Of a stretch of 64,000 nucleotides of DNA, positions 53,338 through 61,442 are shown piece by piece. The DNA is taken from the NCBI RefSeq assembly GCF_018614875.1, contig NZ_JAGGNW010000014.1:439918-503917 (forward strand), read 5' to 3'. Origin of the DNA: Variovorax paradoxus. GTDB taxonomy: Bacteria; Pseudomonadota; Gammaproteobacteria; Burkholderiales; Burkholderiaceae_C. The notes under the pieces were generated by a model, which saw only the letters and a program-made list of their open reading frames with translations, was not told where the DNA came from and searched no databases. The position numbers and the translations under genes are program-made. Each line of letters starts with the position of its first letter. Position 1 is the first letter of the stretch.

Positions 53338-53706
53338 ATGAAGACCTCGCACATCCTCGCCGCCGCTGCCCTGACCCTGCTGGCCGCCACCGGCGCCCAA
53401 GCCGAAGCCTACGATGGCGTGAATACCGCCGTCTCGACCAAGAGCCGCGACGAAGTCAACGCCGAAGCCGTGCGCACCGCAGCGGCTCCGAACCAGAACG
53501 TGACCCGCGGTTCGCGCGGCCCGGAAACGGTCGCCGTGTCGAAGGACCGTTCGATCGCCGAAGCCGAAGCCGTCCGCACCGCCTACGCGCCCGACCAGAA
53601 CGTGTCCAGCGGTTCGCGCGTCAACAGCAAGGTCATCTCGACGATGGCCCACCCGATGGACGCACGTGTCCAGGCCCAGCAAGGCTCGGGCGCCGTCGCC
53701 AAGTAA
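53338..53706 (+). CDS. Small exported protein with tandem repeats, similar in style to the one at 10504
   Basis: This 122-aa protein has a Sec signal peptide (MKTSHILAAAALTLLAATGAQA). The mature part carries two repeats of the form EAVRTAxAPxQNVxxGSR at about residues 43-61 and 77-95. Family not recognised; it belongs to a group of short periplasmic proteins common in Comamonadaceae. The layout (signal, two ~20-residue repeats, short tail) mirrors the protein at 10504. AAGGAAAA precedes the ATG. A strong terminator follows at 53742-53777. Confidence 0.82.
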   Translation: MKTSHILAAAALTLLAATGAQAEAYDGVNTAVSTKSRDEVNAEAVRTAAAPNQNVTRGSRGPETVAVSKDRSIAEAEAVRTAYAPDQNVSSGSRVNSKVISTMAHPMDARVQAQQGSGAVAK

Positions 53707-53741
53707 TCGATCGAAGCCGCCCTTCGGGGCAAGCCAAGATC

Positions 53742-53777
53742 AAAAAAAGGGGTCACGCGAACGCGTGGCCCCTTTTT
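53742..53777. terminator. Bidirectional terminator between small exported gene and corA
   Basis: GGGGTCACGCG (53749-53759) pairs with CGCGTGGCCCC (53762-53772), with one T-G pair. It is flanked by an A run (53742-53748) and a T run (53773-53777), and lies between converging genes. Confidence 0.9.
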
Positions 53778-53801
53778 GCTTTGGCGCGCAGTGAACCGGG
53801 A

Positions 53802-54962
53802 TCAGCGCGTGCGCGCAAGGTAGCGCTTGCGCCAGAACACCAGGACCAGCAGCAGCGCGATCGCCGCCATCGCCGTCATGGCGATCCAGAAGCCGTCCGC
53901 CTTGTGCACCAGTGGAATGAACTCGAAGTTCATGCCGAAGATGCCGGCAATGAGATTGAGCGGCAGGAAGATGGCGGTCAGCACGGTGAGCACCCGCATG
54001 ATGTCGTTGGCGCGGTGGCCCTGCACGCTGAAATGCATCTGCACCGCGGTCTCGGCGTTCTGCTCGAGCCGGTGCACGTGATGCACCACGCGCTCGATGT
54101 GCTCGAGCACGTCGCGGCTTCGCACCATGATCAGTTCCCGCTCGCGCTGCTCTGCTTCGCCGTTGGGGGAAGGCAGCGTCTCGAGCGAATCGATCCAGTC
54201 CTGGATGGCGGCGCGCTGGTCTTCGCAGATTTCGTCCAGGTGGTGCAGCGACTGGCGGGCTTCCATCAGCGCGCCCCAGTTGGTGAAGCGGCTGCGCGGA
54301 TCGATCAGCTCGGTCTGCCAGTGGTCGAGCTGGCGCGTGAGCTCGCGGCGCATGTCCAGGTAGCCGTCGACGATCTGGTTGATGACGCGCAGCATCAGGT
54401 CGGCGGTGCCGGTCGGCACGCGGGCCGAGGTGGCGCGCACGTCGAGCGCCGGGGCGCCATGGTCGTCGGGCGATCCGGCGGCGAGCAGCCGGGCGGCAAA
54501 GGTGTCGCGCACCGCGCCGTCCTCGGGGTGCACCGACAGCAGCACGCGGTCGAACAGCACGAAACCCACCGGGCGGGTGTCGACGCGGCGCAGCACGGGA
54601 GGGCCGCGGCGCAACGGCGCGGGAAGGCGCGGCTCGCCACCCGTGGTGCCCTTGCCGTTGCCCGGCGCCGCCTGGCCAGGCCCGCTCGAAAGGCGCCGGA
54701 ACACCAGCACGTCGTACTGCGAGGTGTAGTCGTAGTGCGAGGGCAGCTGGTCGTTGAGCAGGTCCGCCACATGCAGGTCGACCAGCTGTGCCAGGCAGAG
54801 CGACTGCAGGATCTGCTGAACCTCCGGCAGCGAGGCACGAAACTCGTCCCGCGTGAGCGAAATCCAGAGATAGCCTTGCGTGGCGCAGGCCCCGGGCGTC
54901 GTGAGCGGGGCCAGCGCCGGATGCTCGCTCACCCGGGAACGGTTGATTTCGAAGATGCGCAT
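53802..54962 (-). CDS. CorA-family magnesium/divalent cation transporter
   Basis: This 386-aa protein has a large cytoplasmic N-terminal domain and two C-terminal helices with the conserved GMN motif in IAGIFGMNFEFIP, ending with a basic tail. The ALMEARQSLHHLDEICEDQRAAIQDW helical region is the stalk. GMN is the ion-selectivity element of CorA; ZntB relatives use similar sequences, so the ion (Mg2+, Co2+ or Zn2+) is not fixed. A Gly/Pro-rich segment (GPGQAAPGNGKGTTGGEPRLP) in the N-terminal domain is unusual. It is 3 nt downstream of hemB on the same strand. Confidence 0.88.
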   Translation of the reverse strand: MRIFEINRSRVSEHPALAPLTTPGACATQGYLWISLTRDEFRASLPEVQQILQSLCLAQLVDLHVADLLNDQLPSHYDYTSQYDVLVFRRLSSGPGQAAPGNGKGTTGGEPRLPAPLRRGPPVLRRVDTRPVGFVLFDRVLLSVHPEDGAVRDTFAARLLAAGSPDDHGAPALDVRATSARVPTGTADLMLRVINQIVDGYLDMRRELTRQLDHWQTELIDPRSRFTNWGALMEARQSLHHLDEICEDQRAAIQDWIDSLETLPSPNGEAEQRERELIMVRSRDVLEHIERVVHHVHRLEQNAETAVQMHFSVQGHRANDIMRVLTVLTAIFLPLNLIAGIFGMNFEFIPLVHKADGFWIAMTAMAAIALLLVLVFWRKRYLARTR

Positions 54963-54965
54963 GCG

Positions 54966-55976
<1,011 letters not shown>

Positions 55977-56111
55977 AGGCGGAAAATTGTGCCTGAAGCG
56001 CCGATTCGCGCACTGAGCGGTCGCCCATGGGTTGTCTGACAACCTTCCAGGTCGATAAACCGAAGGTTCTCGTTTTTTCTATGGGATTGACAAGAATCTG
56101 CCCGGAGCCGC

Positions 56112-56140
56112 TTGAAACTTTGTTTCGCCTTTGTTAAATT
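56112..56140 (+). promoter_or_regulatory. Sigma-70-type promoter of the candidate sRNA
   Basis: TTGAAA (56112-56117) is followed by 16-17 nt and TTAAAT/TAAATT (56134-56140). Transcription would begin near 56146, the first base of the structured region. The boxes are good but not perfect. Confidence 0.6.
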
Positions 56141-56145
56141 CAAAA

Positions 56146-56249
56146 GCGGGCGGTTTACCGCTCCCCGCTTTTCCTCCCTGAGCGGGTGCCTTGATGTGTG
56201 ACAGCAAAAGGGCTTCCCAGCCCGACGTGAAGACGTCGGGCTTTTTTTT
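56146..56249 (+). ncRNA. Candidate small regulatory RNA upstream of the HemJ-like gene
   Basis: The stretch between hemB and the HemJ-like gene holds a complete transcription unit: a promoter (56112-56140), a 5' hairpin (GCGGG 56146-56150 with CCCGC 56164-56168), a CU-rich single-stranded region (TTTTCCTCCCTG, 56169-56180) and a strong terminator. The terminator stem is GCCCGACGT (56220-56228) with ACGTCGGGC (56233-56241), followed by eight T. There is no open frame of note. The CCTCCC stretch could pair with Shine-Dalgarno sequences, as in Hfq-dependent sRNAs. Family not recognised. Confidence 0.7.
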
Positions 56250-56318
56250 GCCCGCTGCATCCGCAGCCGGCAGCGAAGCCCCGGCCGGGATGGCACGGCC
56301 GGCCACTAAACTGCCCCC

Positions 56319-56747
56319 ATGCTCTGGGTTAAATCTTTTCACATCGTCTTCATTGCAAGCTGGTTCGCGGGGTTGTTCTACCTCCCTCGAATCTTCGTCA
56401 ACCTGGCGATGGTGCCGCCCGAGTCCGTTGCCGAACGCGAGCGCTTGCTTCTGATGGCGCGCAAGCTGTTGCGATTCACGACCTTCCTGGCCATTCCGGC
56501 GCTGGGGTTCGGCCTCTGGCTCTGGCTGGGCTACGGCATCGGGCGCGGCCCCGGCAACGGCTGGCTGCATGCCAAGCTGGCGCTGGTGCTGGCTGTAGTC
56601 GGCTATCACCATGCCTGCGGCGTGCTACTGCGCCGCTTCGTGGCCGGAGGCATCCAGCGCAACGACCGCTGGTATCGCTGGTTCAATGAACTGCCGGTGC
56701 TGCTGCTTCTTGGCATTGTGGTGCTGGTGGTCGTCAAGCCGTTCTGA
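56319..56747 (+). CDS. HemJ-like / CopD family membrane protein
   Basis: This 142-aa protein has four hydrophobic helices and the HemJ-type pattern WVKSFHIVFIASWFAGLFYLPRIFVN at the N-terminus (with His8) and WFNELPVLLLLGIVVLVVVKPF at the C-terminus. HemJ oxidises protoporphyrinogen IX, the penultimate haem-synthesis step; other members are labelled CopD/UPF0093. Its place opposite hemB, with only a small RNA between, supports the haem link. It is probably co-transcribed with the VanZ-like gene 14 nt downstream. Confidence 0.82.
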   Translation: MLWVKSFHIVFIASWFAGLFYLPRIFVNLAMVPPESVAERERLLLMARKLLRFTTFLAIPALGFGLWLWLGYGIGRGPGNGWLHAKLALVLAVVGYHHACGVLLRRFVAGGIQRNDRWYRWFNELPVLLLLGIVVLVVVKPF

Positions 56748-56761
56748 GCCTGGAAGCCACG

Positions 56762-57877
56762 GTGGAGACGCAGCACAAGACCGCCGCACTGCCCCTGGCA
56801 CTGGCCTATGCGGCGCTGATCGTCTATGCCAGCCTGTACCCGTTCGCCGACTGGCGCGACCAGGGCATTGCGCCGTGGGCCTATCTGTCGGCGTCGTGGC
56901 CCAAGTACTGGACGGGCTTCGATTTCGCGATCAACGTGGGCGGCTACGTTCCCTTCGGTTTCCTGTGTGCGCTGACGGTGCTGCGAACGCGGCGGGACGC
57001 GAGCGTCTGGCGTGCGGTGCTGCGCGCAACGATGGCCGGCGCAGCCGTGGCGTTTGCCATGGAGACGCTGCAGAGCTATCTTCCGGCGCGCATTCCTTCC
57101 AATGTCGACCTCGGCCTGAACACCTCCGGCGCCCTTCTGGGGGCCATGCTGGCGGCCGGGCTGGAGCGGCTCGGGGCGGTGGCGCACTGGAGCCGCACGC
57201 GTTCGCACTGGTTCGTCGAAGACTCCCGCGGCGCGCTGGTGCTGCTGGCGCTGTGGCCCCTGGCCCTGCTGTTTCCGGCCGCCGTGACCTTCGGGCTCGG
57301 CCAGGTGTTCGAGCGGCTCGAAGTCGCGGTTTCGGAGTGGCTGCTCGACACGCCTTTCATCGACTGGATGCCGCTGCGCCAGTTCGAGCTGGAGCCGCTG
57401 GTGCCCGCCGTCGAACTGCTGTGCGTGATGCTTGGTGCCTTGGTGCCGTGCCTGCTGGCTTTCATGGTGACGCGCACGGTCGCCCGGCGTGCCGTGCTGC
57501 TGCCGCTCACGCTGCTGGCGGGCATTGGCGCCTCGGCGCTGTCGGCGGCGCTGAGCTACGGCCCCGAGCACGCATGGGCATGGCTGGGCCTGCCGGTGCA
57601 GGTCGGCATTGCGACGGCGCTGGTTGCCGGCGTTCTGCTGCTGGGAGCACCGCGCCGGCTGTGCGCGGCCTTGCTGCTGGTGGGGCTGGTGATCCAGCTG
57701 AGCCTGCTGAACCAGGCGCCCGAAAGCGCGTATTTCGCGCAGACCCTCGCCACCTGGGAGCAGGGGCGCTTCATTCGCTTCCACGGCCTGGTGCAGTGGC
57801 TGGGATGGCTCTGGCCGTTCGCGGTCCTGGCCTATGTGGTGGCGGCGCTGTCGCGCCGGGCGCGGCCGGCAAGCTGA
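56762..57877 (+). CDS. VanZ-family membrane protein (GTG start)
   Basis: This 371-aa protein has about nine hydrophobic helices. The N-terminal third matches VanZ-like proteins (VYASLYPFADWRDQGIAPWAYLSASWPKYWTGFDFAINVGGYVPFGFLCAL, and ETLQSYLPARIPSNVDLGLNTSGALLGA). VanZ proteins confer low teicoplanin resistance in some Gram-positives; in Gram-negatives the role is unknown. The start is GTG at 56762, with GGAAG about 7 nt upstream, 14 nt after the HemJ-like stop. The C-terminal two-thirds is extra relative to short VanZ. Confidence 0.85.
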   Translation: METQHKTAALPLALAYAALIVYASLYPFADWRDQGIAPWAYLSASWPKYWTGFDFAINVGGYVPFGFLCALTVLRTRRDASVWRAVLRATMAGAAVAFAMETLQSYLPARIPSNVDLGLNTSGALLGAMLAAGLERLGAVAHWSRTRSHWFVEDSRGALVLLALWPLALLFPAAVTFGLGQVFERLEVAVSEWLLDTPFIDWMPLRQFELEPLVPAVELLCVMLGALVPCLLAFMVTRTVARRAVLLPLTLLAGIGASALSAALSYGPEHAWAWLGLPVQVGIATALVAGVLLLGAPRRLCAALLLVGLVIQLSLLNQAPESAYFAQTLATWEQGRFIRFHGLVQWLGWLWPFAVLAYVVAALSRRARPAS

Positions 57878-57909
57878 TGGCAAGCGGCGGGCGTCACTAA
57901 AATCGCCCG

Positions 57910-58263
57910 ATGCCCAGTTCCTCTCCCGCCGCGCCGCGCGGCTACTACGGTCGCCACATCTTCTTCTGCCTGAACGAGCGCAAGAACGGAGAAGACTGCT
58001 GCGCCCTGCACAACGCCCAGGCAGGCTTCGACCGCTGCAAGGCGAAGGTCAAGGAGGCCGGGCTGGCCGGCCCCGGCAAGGTGCGGGTCAACAAGGCGGG
58101 CTGCCTCGACCGCTGCGCCGGCGGTCCGGTGGCGGTGGTTTACCCCGAAGCGGTCTGGTACACCTTCGTCGATGCCGACGACATCGACGAAATCGTCGAG
58201 TCGCACCTGAAAAACGGCCAGGTCGTCGAGCGCCTGTTGCTGCCTCCCGATGTCGGCCGCTGA
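57910..58263 (+). CDS. (2Fe-2S) ferredoxin, thioredoxin-like fold
   Basis: This 117-aa protein has Cys at residues 20, 30, 31, 43, 65 and 69. The pattern C20-x9/10-C30/31 ... C65-x3-C69 (NKAGCLDRCAGGPVAVVYP) is that of thioredoxin-like ferredoxins, which carry a 2Fe-2S cluster and donate electrons in various pathways. Its partner is not identified; the P450 at 27155 is far away. It follows the VanZ-like gene by 32 nt and precedes a hydrolase gene by 72 nt. Confidence 0.9.
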   Translation: MPSSSPAAPRGYYGRHIFFCLNERKNGEDCCALHNAQAGFDRCKAKVKEAGLAGPGKVRVNKAGCLDRCAGGPVAVVYPEAVWYTFVDADDIDEIVESHLKNGQVVERLLLPPDVGR

Positions 58264-58335
58264 ACTTTTGGCGAAATCCCGCGCTCGTACCGTGCACCCA
58301 AGCCGACAAGGCCGGGCAGTTCCATTCCTCGCACC

Positions 58336-58968
58336 ATGAATTCCCAGACCGAAAAGATCCGCCTCCAGGGCGCCGCCGGCGTTATCGAGGTGCAGCGCGA
58401 CCAGCCGGCCGATGCCGCGCGGGGCATCGCCGTGATCGCCCATCCGCATCCGCTGTTCGGCGGCACCATGGACAACAAGGTGGTGCAGACCCTGGCGCGC
58501 GCCTTCGTCTCCTGCGGCTGGACCGCGGTGCGCTTCAACTTCCGTGGCGTGGGTGCGAGCGAGGGCGTGCACGACGAGGGACGCGGCGAGTGCGAAGACA
58601 TGCTGAACGCCGTTGCCCAGCTCGCGCCCGAAGGCCCGCTGGCCATTGCCGGTTTTTCGTTCGGCGCCTTCGTGGCCAGCTGCGCAGCCGAAAAGCTCTG
58701 GGCCGCCCGCGACGTGCGGCAGCTCGTGCTCGTTGGAACGGCGGCTTCCCGCTTCTCCGTCGCCACGCTGCCAGCCGAGGCGCACGATCGCACGCTGGTG
58801 GTCCACGGCGAGGCCGACGACACGGTGCCGCTGGCCGCTGTCATGGACTGGGCCCGGCCGCAGTCACTGCCTGTCACGGTTATTCCCGGAGGCGGCCATT
58901 TCTTTCACGGACAATTGCCGCTCCTCAAAAGCTTGGTTGTCCGCCATTTGCGCGCGGGCGCCGCATGA
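58336..58968 (+). CDS. Alpha/beta hydrolase
   Basis: This 210-aa protein has the nucleophile elbow GFSFGAF (Ser), a HPHPLFGGTMDNKVVQTLARAF oxyanion region and the terminal GGGHFFHGQ His. It is the short alpha/beta-hydrolase type (similar to family members annotated as CocE/NonD-like or OsmC-linked hydrolases). The substrate is unknown. It may belong to the same transcription unit as the ferredoxin gene before it. Confidence 0.85.
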   Translation: MNSQTEKIRLQGAAGVIEVQRDQPADAARGIAVIAHPHPLFGGTMDNKVVQTLARAFVSCGWTAVRFNFRGVGASEGVHDEGRGECEDMLNAVAQLAPEGPLAIAGFSFGAFVASCAAEKLWAARDVRQLVLVGTAASRFSVATLPAEAHDRTLVVHGEADDTVPLAAVMDWARPQSLPVTVIPGGGHFFHGQLPLLKSLVVRHLRAGAA

Positions 58969-59011
58969 GAGCCTCACGGGCTTGTGTTTTCGTCTCCTCT
59001 CCATTTCTCCC

Positions 59012-60181
59012 ATGAATCGTTTTCTTGACGCGTTTCGCGTGCTGGTGCTGGCCGCCGCCGCATCGGTTTGCATGATTGCCGCTGCCCAGGTGCCCGCGCC
59101 GCCCGAAGTCGCTGCGCGCAGCTACCTGCTGCTCGACGTCACGGCCAACCAGATCCTTGCGCAGAAGGACATCGACAGCCCGGTCGAGCCGGCCTCGCTC
59201 ACCAAGCTGATGTCGGCGTACATCGTGTTCGACGCGCTGCGCGCCAAGAAGATCACGCTGACCCAGACGATGCCGGTCAGCCAGCGCGCCTGGAAGATGC
59301 CCGGTTCGCGCATGTTCATCGATCCCAAGATGCAGGTGCCGGTCGAAGACCTGATCAAGGGGCTCATCGTGCAATCGGGCAACGACGCCACCGTGGCGCT
59401 GGCCGAAGGCGTGGGCGGCACGGTCGAGCATTTCGTCGAACTCATGAATGCCCAGGCCAAGGTGCTGGGCATGAAGAACACGACCTACAAGAACCCCGAG
59501 GGCCTCACCGTGCCGGGCCACACCACCACGGCGCGCGACCTGAGCATTCTCGCGACGCGCCTGGTGCGCGACTTCCCGGAAGAAGCCAAGTACTACGCGA
59601 TCAAGAAGTACCGCTACCCGGGCACGCCGTCGACCAACGACACCAACCGCAACCTGCTGCTGTTCCGCGACCCGACCGTCGACGGCCTCAAGACCGGCCA
59701 TACCGAAGCGGCCGGCTACTGCATGATCGCCACCGCCAAGCGCGATTTCCCCAACCTGACCGGCGGGCGCCGGCTGCTGTCGATCGTGCTGGGCACATCG
59801 GGCGAAACCGTGCGCGCGAACGAATCGCAGAAGCTGCTGAACTGGGGCTACACCGCCTACGACGCGGTCCGCCTGTTCGATGCCGGCCAGCCGGCCGCCA
59901 CGCCGGCGGTCTGGAAGGGCAAGACCAACACGCTCAAGCTGGGCCGGCCGGAAGCCATCGTGGTCGCGGTACCGGCGGGTACCGCCAACAAGATCAAGAC
60001 CCAGGTGGCGCGCCCCGATCCGCTGGTGGCGCCATTCACCAAGTACCAGCCGGTGGGCTCGCTCAAGGTGACCCTGGACGACCAGCCCCTGGCGGACGTG
60101 CCGCTGCTGGCGCTGGAAGGCGTCGAGCAGGCGGGCGTCCTCGGCCGTGCCTGGGATGCCGTCCGGCTCTGGATCAAGTGA
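59012..60181 (+). CDS. dacC: D-alanyl-D-alanine carboxypeptidase (penicillin-binding protein 5/6 family)
   Basis: This 389-aa exported enzyme has a signal peptide (LVLAAAASVCMIAAAQ) and the three active-site motifs S-x-x-K (SLTK, Ser62/Lys65), SGN (QSGNDATVAL) and KTG (DGLKTGHTEAAGYCM). The C-terminal domain 2 (about residues 275-389) is followed by an amphipathic segment (QAGVLGRAWDAVRLWIK) like the membrane anchors of PBP5/6. It trims peptidoglycan pentapeptides. The symbol (dacC or dacA) is by analogy. The rpsL promoter begins just after its stop. Confidence 0.93.
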   Translation: MNRFLDAFRVLVLAAAASVCMIAAAQVPAPPEVAARSYLLLDVTANQILAQKDIDSPVEPASLTKLMSAYIVFDALRAKKITLTQTMPVSQRAWKMPGSRMFIDPKMQVPVEDLIKGLIVQSGNDATVALAEGVGGTVEHFVELMNAQAKVLGMKNTTYKNPEGLTVPGHTTTARDLSILATRLVRDFPEEAKYYAIKKYRYPGTPSTNDTNRNLLLFRDPTVDGLKTGHTEAAGYCMIATAKRDFPNLTGGRRLLSIVLGTSGETVRANESQKLLNWGYTAYDAVRLFDAGQPAATPAVWKGKTNTLKLGRPEAIVVAVPAGTANKIKTQVARPDPLVAPFTKYQPVGSLKVTLDDQPLADVPLLALEGVEQAGVLGRAWDAVRLWIK

Positions 60182-60197
60182 TGCCTGCGCACGGCAA

Positions 60198-60226
60198 TTG
60201 CTGACGGCGGGGCGGACTGCTATACT
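60198..60226 (+). promoter_or_regulatory. Promoter of the rpsL-rpsG-fusA-tuf operon
   Basis: TTGCTG (60198-60203) is followed by exactly 17 nt and TATACT (60221-60226). Transcription should start near 60233, giving a 5' leader of about 120 nt before rpsL. Confidence 0.85.
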
Positions 60227-60235
60227 CGTGGGCTT

Positions 60236-60353
60236 TTCGGAATTTTCCGAAGGGTTTCACGTTTTCGTTATTCCCGGCTTCCTTTCCTTGCGTCACGACA
60301 AGGCAGGGGCGGTTTCAGAGCCAAAGCCGGGTTGTTTTGGGACTAATTCATTC
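60236..60353 (+). promoter_or_regulatory. Structured rpsL leader
   Basis: The leader has a near-perfect hairpin (TTCGGAA at 60236-60242 with TTCCGAA at 60245-60251). A long-range 8-bp pairing follows, CCCGGCTT (60273-60280) with AAGCCGGG (60324-60331). No strong Shine-Dalgarno precedes the ATG. These structures could control translation of the operon; whether a ribosomal protein binds is unknown. Confidence 0.55.
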
Positions 60354-60731
<378 letters not shown>

Positions 60732-60786
60732 GCCTTCCAAAAAACAAGCGGTGTTCGGTTGCCTTGGCGGGCACATCGAACGAAGT

Positions 60787-60830
60787 GACCCAATGTCGGG
60801 TCGAGTAAGTGAGAGTCCTGACTGGCTCTC
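60787..60830 (+). promoter_or_regulatory. Two hairpins between rpsL and rpsG (candidate S7 site)
   Basis: Hairpin 1 pairs GACCC (60787-60791) with GGGTC (60798-60802). Hairpin 2 pairs GAGAGTC (60811-60817) with GGCTCTC (60824-60830) with one G-U pair. In E. coli S7 binds the rpsL-rpsG gap to repress its own translation, so an analogous site is plausible here. Confidence 0.5.
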
Positions 60831-60873
60831 GCGGTATCGGAAACGATGCCAACTGAAGCAAAGAGGTTAAAAA

Positions 60874-61347
60874 ATGCCACGTCGTCGCGAAGTCCCCAAA
60901 CGTGAAATCCTGCCGGATCCCAAGTACGGCAATGTCGAGCTGTCCAAATTCATGAACGTGATCATGGAAGGCGGCAAAAAGGCTGTTGCCGAGCGCATCA
61001 TCTACGGTGCGCTCGAATTCATCGAGAAGAAGAACCCTGACAAGGACCCGCTCGAAGCTTTCACGGTTGCCATCAACAACGTGAAGCCGATGGTCGAAGT
61101 GAAGTCGCGCCGCGTGGGCGGTGCGAACTACCAGGTGCCGGTCGAAGTCCGTCCCGTCCGTCGCCTCGCCCTGTCGATGCGCTGGATCAAGGAAGCTGCC
61201 CGCAAGCGCGGTGAGAAGTCGATGGCCCTGCGCCTGGCCAACGAACTGATGGAAGCCACGGAAGGCCGTGGCGGTGCCATGAAGAAGCGCGACGAAGTGC
61301 ACCGCATGGCAGAAGCCAACCGGGCGTTCAGCCACTTCCGCTTCTAA
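60874..61347 (+). CDS. rpsG: 30S ribosomal protein S7
   Basis: This 157-aa protein matches S7 throughout (MPRRREVPKREILPDPKYGN, VGGANYQVPVEVRPVRRLALSMRWI, ANRAFSHFRF). It organises the 3' domain of 16S rRNA. AAAGAGG is 8 nt upstream of the ATG. Length is 157 aa, of the usual size. Confidence 0.98.
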   Translation: MPRRREVPKREILPDPKYGNVELSKFMNVIMEGGKKAVAERIIYGALEFIEKKNPDKDPLEAFTVAINNVKPMVEVKSRRVGGANYQVPVEVRPVRRLALSMRWIKEAARKRGEKSMALRLANELMEATEGRGGAMKKRDEVHRMAEANRAFSHFRF

Positions 61348-61442
61348 GAATCAAACTTCGCTTGGGCGTTGGGTGTCGAGTTTCGGGCGTTGTGCCCGTG
61401 CTCGGGGCCCAGCGCTCAACGCATTTAACCCGAAAGTAAATC

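Noticed and set aside
56146..56249. 6S RNA (ssrS)
   Set aside because: It is too short and lacks the long central bubble and closing stem of 6S RNA; I keep it as an unassigned sRNA.
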